A stretch of DNA of 64,000 nucleotides from Acidithiobacillus thiooxidans ATCC 19377 (GCF_009662475.1 NZ_CP045571.1:2540501-2604500); one strand, 5' to 3'. Positions 11,879-22,102 are shown, counted from the first letter of the stretch. Numbers and translations: made by a program. Notes: a model not told the origin generated them from the sequence alone.

Positions 11879-13074
11879 AAATGAATACCCTCCAGAGCCG
11901 CAACCGTGTGAATATCCTTGTCACCCCGGCCCGATAAATTGACGATAATGGTCTGATCTGAACGCATGCCGGGCGCGATGGCAAAGGCATGGGCGAGGGC
12001 ATGGGAGGTCTCCAGGGCCGGAATGATGCCTTCCGTGCGGCACAGTTCGTGAAAGGCCTGCAAGGCTTCCTGATCTGTCGCTGCCACATATTCAGCACGA
12101 CCAATGTCTTTCAGGTAGGCGTGCTCCGGCCCCACTCCCGGATAATCCAGCCCTGCCGAGATCGAATGGGTGGGCAGAATCTGGCCGTCTTCATCTTCCA
12201 TGAGATAAGTGCGATTACCATGCAACACCCCCGGGCGCCCCGTGGTCAGTGGTGCAGCATGCTGGCCGGTACTCAGGCCCAGCCCCCCCGCCTCCACACC
12301 GATCAGACGCACTGACTGGTCATTGATGAACGGGTAAAACAGGCCGATGGCATTACTGCCGCCGCCCACACAGGCGACGCACACGTCCGGCAGGCGACCA
12401 GTCAGTTCCAGACACTGAGCCCGCGCTTCATCACCAATAACCCGATGGAAATCCCGGACCATGGCAGGGTAAGGATGGGGGCCTGCTACGGTACCAATAA
12501 CATAAAACGTATTATCCACATGGGTGACCCAGTCGCGCAGGGCTTCATTGAGCGCGTCTTTCAGCGTGCGGGTGCCACTGGTTACGGCCGCCACCTGTGC
12601 ACCCAGCAAACGCATCCGGAAAACATTGCTGGATTGCCGTTGAATATCTTCTTCACCCATATACACCAGACATTCCATACCATAACGGGTAGCTACCGTC
12701 GCAGTAGCCACGCCATGTTGCCCGGCTCCCGTTTCCGCAATGACCCGCTTTTTGCCCATGCGCCGGGCCAATAATGCCTGTCCCACGGCATTATTGATTT
12801 TATGCGCGCCCGTATGATTCAGGTCTTCCCGTTTCAGATAAATCTGGGCACCACCCAGTCTGCGGGAGATGCGCTCGGCGTGGTACAAAGGATTGGGACG
12901 CCCGACAAACTGCCGCAACTCACTGTGTAATTCTGCGCGAAACTCGGGATCAGCCTGAGCTTCCTGATAAGCCTGGTTTAATTCATCCAGTGCCGGAATC
13001 AGCGTCTCCGCCACAAAACGCCCGCCATAAGGTCCATAATGTCCCGTTGCATCCGGAAGTTCATAGTTGTCCAT
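11875..13074 (-). CDS. trpB: Tryptophan synthase beta chain
   Basis: PLP enzyme that joins indole and serine to make tryptophan. It has 399 residues. The PLP lysine is in [19 protein letters not shown] (about residues 84-102), followed by [15 protein letters not shown] and the phosphate-binding glycine loop [15 protein letters not shown]. It directly follows trpF and precedes trpA. No attenuator-like run of Trp codons was noticed upstream of the trpF-trpB-trpA group. Confidence 0.97.
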   Translation of the reverse strand: MDNYELPDATGHYGPYGGRFVAETLIPALDELNQAYQEAQADPEFRAELHSELRQFVGRPNPLYHAERISRRLGGAQIYLKREDLNHTGAHKINNAVGQALLARRMGKKRVIAETGAGQHGVATATVATRYGMECLVYMGEEDIQRQSSNVFRMRLLGAQVAAVTSGTRTLKDALNEALRDWVTHVDNTFYVIGTVAGPHPYPAMVRDFHRVIGDEARAQCLELTGRLPDVCVACVGGGSNAIGLFYPFINDQSVRLIGVEAGGLGLSTGQHAAPLTTGRPGVLHGNRTYLMEDEDGQILPTHSISAGLDYPGVGPEHAYLKDIGRAEYVAATDQEALQAFHELCRTEGIIPALETSHALAHAFAIAPGMRSDQTIIVNLSGRGDKDIHTVAALEGIHL

Positions 13075-13083
13075 ATTTTCTCC

Positions 13084-13695
13084 TCAAAACCCTTGCAGTT
13101 GGGCCATAAACTGCACCATTTTGTCATGATCCTTGATACCCGGCGACTGCTCTACCCCACTGCTGACATCCACCGCATAGGGGCAAGCCACGCGGATGGC
13201 TTCCTGCACATTGTCGGCACGCAAACCACCCGCCAGAATCAGGGGCTTGCCCAAGTCCGGCAGTTTCCACCAGGCAAAACTCTGTCCGGAACCACCCCAG
13301 TGTCCAGCTACCGCACAATCCAGCAACAAGCCCTGAGCGTCAAAATAATCATCAACCGGGCGGCGCAAGTCTTCTTCTCCTGAGACACGCAAGGCTTTTA
13401 GATAGGGACGGCCAAAACGCCGACAGAAATCAGGCGTTTCATCTCCATGAAACTGGAGAGTATCCAATGGACAGTCATCCAGAACCCTTTCTATGCCAGC
13501 CGGATCAGCATTAACAAAAAGTCCGACCGAACTCACAAAAGGGGGTAATGCCTGAAGTATCTCCCGAGCCTGGGAAACTGATACCGCACGCGGGCTTTTT
13601 TCATAAAACACCAGGCCAATGGCATCTGCGCCAACTCGTGCCGCCGCTAGAGCATCACCCACATGCGTTATGCCACATATTTTCGCCCGTATCAT
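13084..13695 (-). CDS. trpF: Phosphoribosylanthranilate isomerase
   Basis: Converts phosphoribosylanthranilate to its deoxyribulose form in tryptophan synthesis. It has 203 residues with the TIM-barrel markers KICGITHVGDALAA at the N-terminus (general base Cys in KICG), LQFHGDETPDFC in the middle, and LILAGGLRADNVQEAI and VDVSSGVEQSPGIKD at the end. The catalytic Asp is in LLLDCAVAGHWGGSGQSF. It begins the trpF-trpB-trpA-accD row and lies 71 bases downstream of truA. Confidence 0.96.
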   Translation of the reverse strand: MIRAKICGITHVGDALAAARVGADAIGLVFYEKSPRAVSVSQAREILQALPPFVSSVGLFVNADPAGIERVLDDCPLDTLQFHGDETPDFCRRFGRPYLKALRVSGEEDLRRPVDDYFDAQGLLLDCAVAGHWGGSGQSFAWWKLPDLGKPLILAGGLRADNVQEAIRVACPYAVDVSSGVEQSPGIKDHDKMVQFMAQLQGF

Positions 13696-13766
13696 CAGCG
13701 CATTCTAACACTGCCATCGGGATAAACCCACATCCACAGCTATTACTGATGCTGGATGGCAGGCCT

Positions 13767-14639
13767 TCAAGTACCCGTCAGAAAACCGGGATCCACCGCA
13801 TCGACGGGCAAAGCGAATTCATCCGGATAGCGCGGTGCAACAAAATACAGGCCTCCAGGCGGGGCGGTGACTCCGGCCTGACAACGATCCCGGCTGGCAA
13901 GGACCTCTGCCGCCCATTGTGGAGACTGATCGCCACGGCCAATGGCTATCAAAACGCCCGCAAGGTTACGCACCATATGGTGCAAAAATCCATTGGCTTC
14001 GGCATCAATACTAATCAGGTCACCACGCTGGCTGACCGTCAGGCGATGTAAACTGCGGACGGGACTATTGGCCTGACACGATGAAGCCCGAAAAGCAGAA
14101 AAATCATGGGTACCCAGTAGCAAGTCCGCCGCCACCTGCATGGGTTCAATGGCTAGCGGACTGTACACCCAGGCGGTGTGATGGCGCCATAACGCCGATT
14201 TTTCCCGGCGATTTAAAATCACGTAGCGATAGCGTCTGGCCGTTGCCGAAAATCGGGCATGAAAATGCGCCGATACCGGCTGCGCCCAGCGCACTGCCAC
14301 GCCATCTGGAAGGTAAGTATTGGTGGCCCGCAGCCAGGATTCTGCAGAACGCTGCACGGGTGCATCAAAATGGACCACCTGGCACAGCGCGTGCACGCCC
14401 GTATCGGTCCGCCCTGCCACAGTGACCGGAATAGCCGTCCCGGCCAGACGACTGAGGGCCTCCTCCAGAGACTGCTGCACGCTGGCCTGACCCAACTGAC
14501 GCTGCCAGCCACAAAAACCGTTGCCATCATATTCAACGCCCAAGGCCCAGCGTATGCCGGGCCTTGGGGTATCTGCCAGAATGTCAGGGGACAAATTACA
14601 AGTCTTCGAGCATTTTCTGGGCTTCTTCGCGCTGAGCAC
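13767..14639 (-). CDS. truA: tRNA pseudouridine synthase A
   Basis: Makes pseudouridine at positions 38-40 of the tRNA anticodon stem. The core carries the catalytic Asp in AGRTDTGVHALCQVVHFD and the typical GVEYDGNGFCGWQRQ entry. C-terminal motifs include FLHHMVRNLAGVLIAIGRG and TAPPGGLYFVAPRYP. The longest frame opens at a GTG inside the end of fimV. The conserved domain begins only near residue 31, so a start just after the fimV stop (TTG at 14594) is equally likely. The order fimV-truA-trpF matches Pseudomonas. Confidence 0.93.
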   Translation of the reverse strand: MLSAKKPRKCSKTCNLSPDILADTPRPGIRWALGVEYDGNGFCGWQRQLGQASVQQSLEEALSRLAGTAIPVTVAGRTDTGVHALCQVVHFDAPVQRSAESWLRATNTYLPDGVAVRWAQPVSAHFHARFSATARRYRYVILNRREKSALWRHHTAWVYSPLAIEPMQVAADLLLGTHDFSAFRASSCQANSPVRSLHRLTVSQRGDLISIDAEANGFLHHMVRNLAGVLIAIGRGDQSPQWAAEVLASRDRCQAGVTAPPGGLYFVAPRYPDEFALPVDAVDPGFLTGT

Positions 14640-16956
14640 TACTCCCTTCCTTGCTCACCTCTTCGAGAAGGTCGCGCGCCGATTCACTGTCTCCCATTTC
14701 GACATAGGCTTTGGCCAGATCCAGCTTGGTCCCGACTGCATCCCAGTCTTCGGCTGCAGGACTCGTCTCCTCAACAATGGCCGGCTTGGGCATTTCGCGA
14801 AGCGCTTCAGGCTCGGGATCGAGTTCCCTGGCAGGCACAGCCGGAGCTCGCTCTTCTTCAAAAGGTGACAGCCCGAAAGAGAATGGCAGCGTATCTTCCG
14901 CACTCGGGGCTTCGGCCTTGGGTGCCTCGGGAGTCGGGATGGGCTCATGACTTGCAGATTCCCCCTCGCCAGTCACTTGTTCAGCATGAAAATGTTCTGC
15001 ATCCATCAACCGGAATTGTTCATCAATATCCTGCAACAAGCGGTCTTTTTCATCGGCAGGAAAGGATTCGTCCGCAGCAGACGCAACCTGCCCATGGGAA
15101 AAATCAAAATCCAGCATATCGTCTGCATCATGTCCAGTGGCCGGAGCTTCTTGCACTTTATCAGCAGGCGTTTCTACGGGAGCCTGCTTGACCATTACGT
15201 CCGCCTCGCGTTCATCCTCCGAAGCAAACAAGGCATTCCCCGGAAACAGGCGGGACCCCTGAGCAGCCACTTCCTGCCAGGCGGCGTTATGGGGACCAAA
15301 GCGGGCACGCATCCGTTCCGCCAGATCCAGATAATCTGCTCGACGATCCAGAGTGGCATACATATCCAGAAGCTTGACATAAAGCTCCTTGCGTCTGGGA
15401 TTCTCATCCAGCGCTTCATTCATTACCGTAATGGCCTGTTCGGATTTACCATAAGTCAGGTAGAGATCCGCCTGTTCGATGGGATCAATTTCCATCACAT
15501 CGTCATGATCTTCGCCTTGCGTTTGCACTGGAGCCAGTTCAGTAACCGGCACAATCTCCTCCACCGCCGCCTCTTTGGAGGCAGGAGTCGGAGTCGGTGC
15601 TGGCGTGGAAACGGCTGGAGGAGTTATTGCCGGTTCCGCTGCCGCACTATATGCGGCAGCCGATGCCGGTGCCGGTGCCGGTGCAACAACCGGGGGCTCG
15701 GCAACCGGTTTCGATTTGCTACTGTTCAGTGTGGAAAGGCGTTGAGAAACTTCACGCTGACGTCTTTCCGATTCTTTCTGACGGCGCAGCATCCATATAA
15801 AGAGGATGAGCAGCAGCAGATTACCTCCCAGAGAAATCAATAGTGGGATGTTGTTGAATAGACTACTATTGGCACTATTGCGCGAGAGCGTAGCCAACTG
15901 GACGCCCTGATTGGCCAGTAAACGTTCTTCTGCGCTCAAACGCTGTCCAAGGCCCGTTACTTCACTTTTCAGCTTCTGATTTTCCGTCTGCAGGGCCAGG
16001 GTGTCCACTGCCAGAGGCGAACTAGTGGCAGATGCCGTCTCAGCACTGGCAGCTACTGCATTGGCTGGCGCACTGGACAGCACCAGATGCGTAGCACTTT
16101 CGGTGGGACTTGTGGAAGCTTTTTGTGGCTGAGCTGTGGAAGCCGCAGCCCCAGAGGTTTGAGTAGCAGGAAGAGGCGCCGCACTTCCCGCTTGACTTTG
16201 GGTTGACAACCAGGCTGTAGCCTGAGCCGGAGTCATGGCCTGCACCTGATTCACATTGGGCAAATTCAGCATGCTTCCCGCATACAAATAGGTCGGGTTG
16301 GCATTTTTGAAGGCCTGTGGATTGGCCTTGACGACTGCCGACATGACCTGATCCAGAGTAACTGCATTACTGTTGGTGATAGACTGCGCTATATCATACA
16401 GAGAGCTGTTTACCGGAACAGGGCCATAACGGTTTACCCGCGACCAACCATGGTACAGTCTAGCGGGTGCGGGAGGCTGCGCCACAGATTCGGTCGCTGG
16501 CACACTCGCTGGCGAAATTGCCGACGGGGCAACGGGTGCCGGGCTGAATACCAGGGGCATCGCTGCAGCGGCATTCGCAACACTGGCCGAGTATTCCCGG
16601 ACTAACTGCCCCCCCGACCAGTTGAGCTGTACCAAAAACTGTAAATTTGGCTGACTCACGGGTAGAGGACTGGAAATCAGAATGGCGGGTTGACTCCCAC
16701 GCCGCACCGTAAATTGCCAATGCTCAAGGGTCGGAGCCTGTGGCAGATTGATCATGGCAAACGCGCTGTTCGGAGCCAGGCTGGCATTAAGACTGGATGC
16801 AGTCTGAGGGGTTACTGATTGGATGGGTATTTCGGCACGAAAGGGTTCTCCGGGGGCAGACAAGACCTGCAGGGATCCCAACCCCAGTGCCTGAGCCAGG
16901 CCTGGCAAGAGTAAGCCCATTCCGGCCATGGCCCACAACCAATTCTTTCTCTCCAT
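14596..16956 (-). CDS. fimV: FimV/HubP-like polar motility protein
   Basis: FimV is a large inner-membrane protein that organises cell-pole components and type IV pili or type II secretion. The 786-residue protein starts at the ATG at 16956, preceded by GAGGA seven bases upstream. An ATG 54 bases earlier lacks such a site. It has a signal peptide (residues about 1-24), a FimV N-terminal domain (GSLQVLSAPGEPFRAEIPIQ), and a LysM-like stretch near 185-245 (DIAQSITNSNAVTLDQVM). A coiled coil follows, then one membrane segment (IPLLISLGGNLLLLILFIWML). An acidic, Pro/Ala-rich tail ends in TPR-like repeats and the conserved LDLAKAYVEMGDSESARDLL motif. Confidence 0.9.
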   Translation of the reverse strand: MERKNWLWAMAGMGLLLPGLAQALGLGSLQVLSAPGEPFRAEIPIQSVTPQTASSLNASLAPNSAFAMINLPQAPTLEHWQFTVRRGSQPAILISSPLPVSQPNLQFLVQLNWSGGQLVREYSASVANAAAAMPLVFSPAPVAPSAISPASVPATESVAQPPAPARLYHGWSRVNRYGPVPVNSSLYDIAQSITNSNAVTLDQVMSAVVKANPQAFKNANPTYLYAGSMLNLPNVNQVQAMTPAQATAWLSTQSQAGSAAPLPATQTSGAAASTAQPQKASTSPTESATHLVLSSAPANAVAASAETASATSSPLAVDTLALQTENQKLKSEVTGLGQRLSAEERLLANQGVQLATLSRNSANSSLFNNIPLLISLGGNLLLLILFIWMLRRQKESERRQREVSQRLSTLNSSKSKPVAEPPVVAPAPAPASAAAYSAAAEPAITPPAVSTPAPTPTPASKEAAVEEIVPVTELAPVQTQGEDHDDVMEIDPIEQADLYLTYGKSEQAITVMNEALDENPRRKELYVKLLDMYATLDRRADYLDLAERMRARFGPHNAAWQEVAAQGSRLFPGNALFASEDEREADVMVKQAPVETPADKVQEAPATGHDADDMLDFDFSHGQVASAADESFPADEKDRLLQDIDEQFRLMDAEHFHAEQVTGEGESASHEPIPTPEAPKAEAPSAEDTLPFSFGLSPFEEERAPAVPARELDPEPEALREMPKPAIVEETSPAAEDWDAVGTKLDLAKAYVEMGDSESARDLLEEVSKEGSSAQREEAQKMLEDL

Positions 16957-17022
16957 TGTTATTTCCTCATTTTTCTGTAACGCAAGCGTATTGCAATGGG
17001 CCACTTTCAACCCGCAGTGTTC

Positions 17023-18045
17023 CTATAAATAGTCGCGAATCAACAACTCTGCAATCTGCACACTATTCAATGCCGCGCCCTTGCGAATATTATCGGACAC
17101 CACCCAGAAATTAATGCCCTTCTCATGGGAACAATCCCCGCGAATGCGCCCCACATAAGTGGTGTCCTGGCCTGCTGCATCCAGAGCAGATGGCCATAAA
17201 TTCTTCTCCTGATTATCCACCACCGTCACGCCCGGTGCTTTTTCCAGCAAGGCCCGCACGGCCTCCGGGGTAATCGGGTCACGGGTCACCACGTTGACCG
17301 CCTCGGAATGGCCGTAAAATACGGGCACCCGCACGCAGGTTGCCGTCAGCGCGATGTCAGGAAGCTCCAGAATTTTTCGGGTTTCCCAAAGCATTTTCAT
17401 TTCTTCCTTGGTGTAACCGTTGTCCTGAAACACATCAATCTGAGGCAGACAATTGAAGGAAATCCGCTTGGGGAAAATGTCGCAGACAGCTTCTTCGTGG
17501 CGGAACAGGGCCATGGTCTGTTGTCCCAATTCTTCAATGGCGCGCTTACCTGCCCCGCTGACCGCCTGATAGGTGGCCACGACCACGCGCTCAATGCCCA
17601 CGGCATCGGCAATGGGTTTCAAAGCCAGCAACATCTGGATAGTGGAACAATTGGGATTGGCAATAATGCCCCGATTCACATGATCGGCAATACGATGAGG
17701 ATTGACTTCCGGGACCACCAGGGGAATATCGTCGTCATAACGGTACTGGGAGGTATTATCAATGACGACACAGCCCGCTTCCGCCGCCAATGGCGCAAAT
17801 TGAGCACTGACTTTGGCGCCGGCAGAAAACAAGCCGATATCCACCTGGGACCAGTCAAAATTGGCCGCATCCTGCACCAGAACCTGCTTACCCCGAAACG
17901 GCAGCCGCCCCCCTGCAGAGCGACTACTGGACAACAGGTAAAGCTGATCAACGGGAAACTTGCGCTGCTCCAGGATTTGCAGCATGACTTCGCCGACGGC
18001 ACCCGTCGCCCCCAGTACCGCCACGTTGTAATGCGTTTTTTTCAT
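17023..18045 (-). CDS. asd: Aspartate-semialdehyde dehydrogenase
   Basis: Reduces aspartyl phosphate to aspartate semialdehyde, the branch point to lysine/peptidoglycan, methionine and threonine. It has 340 residues. The NADP loop is AVLGATGAVGEVMLQ (residues about 9-23), the nucleophilic Cys lies in IANPNCSTIQML, and the acid/base His and substrate Arg are in RVPVFYGHSEAV and GRIRGDCSHEKG. It lies between leuB and fimV, as in Pseudomonas. Confidence 0.96.
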   Translation of the reverse strand: MKKTHYNVAVLGATGAVGEVMLQILEQRKFPVDQLYLLSSSRSAGGRLPFRGKQVLVQDAANFDWSQVDIGLFSAGAKVSAQFAPLAAEAGCVVIDNTSQYRYDDDIPLVVPEVNPHRIADHVNRGIIANPNCSTIQMLLALKPIADAVGIERVVVATYQAVSGAGKRAIEELGQQTMALFRHEEAVCDIFPKRISFNCLPQIDVFQDNGYTKEEMKMLWETRKILELPDIALTATCVRVPVFYGHSEAVNVVTRDPITPEAVRALLEKAPGVTVVDNQEKNLWPSALDAAGQDTTYVGRIRGDCSHEKGINFWVVSDNIRKGAALNSVQIAELLIRDYL

Positions 18046-18058
18046 GCTTCATTCATCC

Positions 18059-19129
18059 TTAGAGTTGCAACGCCTTGACCACGGCTTGGCCCATGGCACG
18101 GGTTCCGACTACGGCTTCACCGGCTGCAGCAATATCGGCCGTACGCAGTCCATCATCCAGCACTTTCTGAACCGCCTTTTCCACCCGCTGCGCCCATTGT
18201 TCAGCACCCAGAGAATGACGCAACATCATGGCCACAGACAAAATCGTGGCGAGCGGATTGGCTTTATCCTGTCCGGCAATATCCGGAGCAGAGCCATGAA
18301 TGGGTTCATACATGCCCCGCCCTTCGCCCAGGGAAGCCGAAGGCAACATACCGATGGAGCCGGTCAGTTGGCTCGCTTCATCCGACAGAATGTCACCGAA
18401 CATATTGCCTGTGAGCAGCACATCAAACTGGGAAGGGGCACGAATCAGCTGCATCGCTGCATTGTCCACATACATGTGGGTTAAGTGGACATCGGGATAC
18501 TCGGCAGCCAATTCAGTCACCACTTCGCGCCAGAGACGGGTGGTTTCGAGCACATTGGCCTTGTCCACCGAACATAATTGTTTACGGCGACCCTGTGCTG
18601 CCTTGAAGGCAACGTGGGCAATGCGCCGGATTTCGTCCTCATCATACACCATGGTGTTGTAGGCACGACGCTTGCCGTCCACCAGCTCCACAGCTCTGGG
18701 CTGACCAAAGTAAATATCGCCCGTCAGCTCGCGCACCACCAGAATATCCACATCCCGCACCAGCTCCGGACGCAGTGGCGATGCACTCAATAACTGCGGG
18801 AAAATTTGTGCTGGACGCAAATTTGCAAACAAATCCAGATTCTTGCGCAGGCGCAGCAAACCCTGCTCAGGACGCTTGGCCGGCGGCAGACCATCCCAGC
18901 GCGGGCCACCGACAGCACCTAGAATGACCGCATCGGCCGCCATGGCCAATTGCAGGGAAGCTTCAGGCAAGGGGTCATCGGTCGCATCCAGGGCGGCACC
19001 ACCGACCAATCCATCGGTACATTGCAAATTCAGGCCTGCAGCCTGGTCCACGGCATCCAGCACCAGTCGGGCCGCGTCCACAATTTCGGGTCCAATCCCG
19101 TCACCCGGGAAAATTGCTATTTTTTTCAT
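18059..19129 (-). CDS. leuB: 3-isopropylmalate dehydrogenase
   Basis: Oxidatively decarboxylates 3-isopropylmalate in leucine synthesis. It has 356 residues. Motifs are the nucleotide-region [11 protein letters not shown] near the N-terminus, [27 protein letters not shown] with the catalytic Tyr region [11 protein letters not shown], the catalytic Lys region [14 protein letters not shown], and the metal-binding [31 protein letters not shown] is the cofactor-discriminating stretch; its D suggests NAD use, as usual for LeuB. It overlaps the next upstream gene by four bases. Confidence 0.96.
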   Translation of the reverse strand: MKKIAIFPGDGIGPEIVDAARLVLDAVDQAAGLNLQCTDGLVGGAALDATDDPLPEASLQLAMAADAVILGAVGGPRWDGLPPAKRPEQGLLRLRKNLDLFANLRPAQIFPQLLSASPLRPELVRDVDILVVRELTGDIYFGQPRAVELVDGKRRAYNTMVYDEDEIRRIAHVAFKAAQGRRKQLCSVDKANVLETTRLWREVVTELAAEYPDVHLTHMYVDNAAMQLIRAPSQFDVLLTGNMFGDILSDEASQLTGSIGMLPSASLGEGRGMYEPIHGSAPDIAGQDKANPLATILSVAMMLRHSLGAEQWAQRVEKAVQKVLDDGLRTADIAAAGEAVVGTRAMGQAVVKALQL

Positions 19130-19683
19130 GCCAGATCCTTTTTCATAACAATACGAATAATAAAGGGGTTTTCTGTTCCCGGATGCGGATTCTCGGGAAT
19201 ATGGGTAAAAGGGTAAGTACCAACACCCAAATCATAGGGATTGGCCTCGGCAATGGCGCATACCTCGGCATCGGCCCCGGCAGGGTCACGGAGGGTAAAT
19301 TGCAGCCCGGCGACATCCTCGCGCTTGCGGGCCGCATCAATATACATGCGGCGGGTAATTTCACTGTGCAAGACCTTGAAAAATTGCACAACGGTTTCCA
19401 GCTCTATGCCGAAACGGGACTGCAGCGCAGCACTTTCTTCCAGACGCCGGGCACTGACCCGGGGTAAATCTCGCAAAAAATCACCATTACGCGCCGTGTT
19501 CAGCAGTAATTGCCGCAACTCGGCATTTTCCGGGAGCTTTGCGAAGCCATTGTAATGGAGCACAAACAGTGCTTCGGGCAGCGGCAATTCTGCGACGCGC
19601 TCCTGATTGGGAATACCAGCATCCACCACCACACCACGGGGGGGAGCAGTCGGCCCTGACTTGCCCCGCAACCAATCCCACAT
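19126..19683 (-). CDS. Uncharacterised protein coupled to leuB
   Basis: I do not recognise this 185-residue protein. It has no signal peptide or membrane segment. The middle is rich in Leu, Arg and Glu and is probably helical (residues about 55-125, for example [20 protein letters not shown]). The C-terminal quarter ([20 protein letters not shown], then [14 protein letters not shown]) looks like mixed beta structure. It starts the leftward housekeeping row, divergent from mobA, and its stop overlaps the leuB start (ATGA). Codon use and composition match the neighbours, so it looks like a resident gene. Confidence 0.7.
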   Translation of the reverse strand: MWDWLRGKSGPTAPPRGVVVDAGIPNQERVAELPLPEALFVLHYNGFAKLPENAELRQLLLNTARNGDFLRDLPRVSARRLEESAALQSRFGIELETVVQFFKVLHSEITRRMYIDAARKREDVAGLQFTLRDPAGADAEVCAIAEANPYDLGVGTYPFTHIPENPHPGTENPFIIRIVMKKDLA

Positions 19684-19737
19684 ACCTGCTCCGGGTTTTA
19701 CTTGCCTGAGAATTGTGGAAGGATAGCATAGGCTTTT

Positions 19738-20352
19738 ATGACAGGGCAGCAGCTAAATAGCATGGACCACCGGCAAACTGTTTCCTCATCGGCTCTTCCA
19801 CCGCTCCCGATCACCGGATTGATTCTTGCCGGAGGGGCTGGCCGGCGCATGGGCGGGGTGGATAAAGGCTGGGTCCTTTGGCGCAATGCTCCTCTGATTA
19901 CCCATGCCATCCAGATCCTGCAGGCAGACACTGCAGAAATTCTGATCAGTGCCAATCGTCAGCTCGAAGATTATCGGGCCTTAGGCTACCCCGTTATTTC
20001 TGACTCCTGCGCCACTTTTGAGGGTCCACTTATGGGCCTGAGTGCCGGACTGGCCGCTGCCGGTCAGGATTGGGTGGCCAGTATTCCCGTGGACAGTCCG
20101 CTCCTCCCCCACGATCTGTTGCGGCAGATGTGGCAGGTAAAAATGGACAAGGATCTGGTCGTGGTGCGCAGCAACCAGCGCTGGCATGCGGTACTCGTCT
20201 TATGTCATCGCCGTCTTTTACCCCACCTGCAAGCTTATCTGGATCAAGGCGGACGGCGGGTTCAGGACTGGTTTCGTGATCTGGATTACGCCACCCTGCA
20301 TCTGGATGAAGCCGTTCTGCACAATTGTAACGCGCCCGAGGATCTGTCATGA
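19738..20352 (+). CDS. mobA: Molybdenum cofactor guanylyltransferase
   Basis: Attaches GMP to molybdopterin to form the guanine dinucleotide cofactor used by DMSO-reductase-family enzymes. It has 204 residues. The nucleotide-binding signature LILAGGAGRRMGGVDKGW lies at about residues 28-45, and the metal-binding Asp is in ASIPVDSPLLPHDLL. The N-terminal ~24 residues are not conserved-looking, and a second ATG at 19762 is possible. It overlaps mobB by four bases (ATGA) and leads a mobA-mobB-moeA operon. Confidence 0.93.
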   Translation: MTGQQLNSMDHRQTVSSSALPPLPITGLILAGGAGRRMGGVDKGWVLWRNAPLITHAIQILQADTAEILISANRQLEDYRALGYPVISDSCATFEGPLMGLSAGLAAAGQDWVASIPVDSPLLPHDLLRQMWQVKMDKDLVVVRSNQRWHAVLVLCHRRLLPHLQAYLDQGGRRVQDWFRDLDYATLHLDEAVLHNCNAPEDLS

Positions 20353-20843
20353 AAGCGTTGGGTGTGATAGGATATAGCGGTAGCGGAAAAACCACCCTGC
20401 TCTGTGCCTTGATCCCTCTGCTTCGCGCAGCGGATTTACGCATCGCCATGGTCAAATCCACGCATCATGACGTGGACTGGGATACCCCCGGAAAAGACAG
20501 TTATCGCCTGCGTGAGGCCGGTGCCGAAACGGTCATGCTCCAAGGCCCCAAACGCTGGTTCACTACCTGTCCGGCGCCGGAAAAGATCACTCTGGAAAGC
20601 ATCGTTGCCAGCTTGCCTGCGCCTGCAGATTTGCTGTTGATTGAGGGGAACAAGGCTTTGCCCATTCCGAAAATAGAGGTACACCGCCCGGCGCTGCAAA
20701 AACCTTTGCTGGCCGCAGAAGATCACCGGATTATTGCCGTAGCCAGCGATGCGACCTTACTCACACACTGCGCGGTACTGGACCTCAATGCCCCTGAAAG
20801 CATTGCGCAATTTATTCACCACTGGATACACGAGGAACCCTGA
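20349..20843 (+). CDS. mobB: Molybdopterin-guanine dinucleotide biosynthesis adapter MobB
   Basis: A small P-loop GTPase that assists MobA in molybdopterin guanylylation. It has 164 residues. The Walker A loop is GVIGYSGSGKTTLLCAL at about residues 5-21. KSTHHDVDWDTPGKDSYRLR and LLLIEGNKALPIPKIEVHRP are typical MobB stretches. It is coupled to mobA and directly abuts the moeA start. Confidence 0.94.
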   Translation: MKALGVIGYSGSGKTTLLCALIPLLRAADLRIAMVKSTHHDVDWDTPGKDSYRLREAGAETVMLQGPKRWFTTCPAPEKITLESIVASLPAPADLLLIEGNKALPIPKIEVHRPALQKPLLAAEDHRIIAVASDATLLTHCAVLDLNAPESIAQFIHHWIHEEP

Positions 20844-22082
20844 ATGGCTCACTGCTGTAGTGATAATGAACATGACCCCATGGCCAAAAGTGTTGAGGAA
20901 GCGCGCGCTGCCATTCTTGCCAGCAGCCCGGCCCTGACAGATACCGAAGTTCTGCACCTCAGTGCTGCACTGGGACGGGTTCTCGCTGAAGACATACGCG
21001 CACCGCAAGCGGTCCCCGCCTGGCCGAACTCGGCGATGGATGGTTACGCCCTGCGCAGCAGTGACGGCGAAAAGCCCCGACAGCTCATTGGGCATTGTTT
21101 TGCCGGACATCCCTTCACGGGTGTTGTCGGGCCTGGTGAGTGCGTGCGCATCATGACCGGCGCCGTCATGCCAGAGGGTGCAGACAGCGTCCTGATTCAG
21201 GAACAGGCAGAAATTCAGGATAAAACCATCCTTCCCCAGCAGCACCCGGCACCCGGCGCCAATATTCGTCAGGCTGGCGAAGATCTGCAGCCCGGCGTCG
21301 AGGCCCTCCCTGCCGGCACACTGCTCCGACCCGCCCAACTGGCCCTGCTCGCCAGTCTGGGCATTGCCGAGGTCAAGGTTTTTCGACGTCTGCGTGTGGC
21401 CTTTTTTTCAACGGGTGATGAACTGCGTCCGCTGGGTAGCACCCTGGAGGCAGGGCAGATTTACGACAGTAACCGGTACGCCCTGCAAGGGATGCTCCAA
21501 CGTCTCGGTTGTGAAATTCTCGACCTTGGACGGATCCTGGATAACCCGGAGCATCTGGAAAAAACTCTGCAACAAGCCGCAGGCATGGCTGATTTAGTGA
21601 TCAGCACCGGCGGCGTGTCGGTAGGTGATGCGGATTACATTGCCGAACTGCTGGGACGCATCGGCAGCATCAATTTCTGGAAAATGAACATGAAGCCCGG
21701 TCGCCCGCTGGCCTTTGGCCAACTGGGAGAGGCTACTTTTTTTGGGCTACCCGGCAATCCGGTTTCCACCATGGTGACTTTCTATCAGTTCGTGCAGCCC
21801 TGCATCCTCAAACGTATGGGGAAAAGCGCCCCCTGGACGCCCACCGTTCTCAAAATACCGCTGGCACATTCCCTCAAGAAAAAACCGGGGCGCACCGACT
21901 TTCAGCGCGGCGTGCTGATTTCTGGGGAAAACGGTCTGCAGGTGGCGGGGGTCGGTCAACAGGCTTCGCACATCATGAGTGGACTGGCCCATGCGGATTG
22001 CCTGATTATTCTGGCCGCCGAAGCCGAGGGTGCTCCAGCCGGAAGCATGGTGGATGTGCAATTGCTGGAGGGTCTGGTCTAA
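20844..22082 (+). CDS. moeA: Molybdopterin molybdenumtransferase
   Basis: Inserts molybdate into adenylated molybdopterin. It has 412 residues. Recognisable stretches are PAWPNSAMDGYALRSSDG near residue 55, RIMTGAVMPEGADSVL, FFSTGDELRPLGS, and the MoeA/MogA-domain signature STGGVSVGDADYIAELLG near 250. LPGNPVSTMVTFYQFVQPC follows. The first ~13 residues are poorly conserved, and an internal ATG at residue 13 (MAKSVEEAR) is an alternative start. It ends the mob operon. Confidence 0.95.
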   Translation: MAHCCSDNEHDPMAKSVEEARAAILASSPALTDTEVLHLSAALGRVLAEDIRAPQAVPAWPNSAMDGYALRSSDGEKPRQLIGHCFAGHPFTGVVGPGECVRIMTGAVMPEGADSVLIQEQAEIQDKTILPQQHPAPGANIRQAGEDLQPGVEALPAGTLLRPAQLALLASLGIAEVKVFRRLRVAFFSTGDELRPLGSTLEAGQIYDSNRYALQGMLQRLGCEILDLGRILDNPEHLEKTLQQAAGMADLVISTGGVSVGDADYIAELLGRIGSINFWKMNMKPGRPLAFGQLGEATFFGLPGNPVSTMVTFYQFVQPCILKRMGKSAPWTPTVLKIPLAHSLKKKPGRTDFQRGVLISGENGLQVAGVGQQASHIMSGLAHADCLIILAAEAEGAPAGSMVDVQLLEGLV

Positions 22083-22102
22083 ATTGCTCGTAACAGCTGC
22101 CG

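Noticed and set aside
14259-15191. 310-codon plus-strand open frame over truA/fimV
   Set aside because: Shadow of truA and the fimV tail; low-complexity His/Arg/Pro-rich product.
15590-15720. Repeat-like Pro/Ala/Thr stretch in fimV
   Set aside because: Compositional bias of the linker, without a stable repeat unit; not annotated as a tandem repeat.
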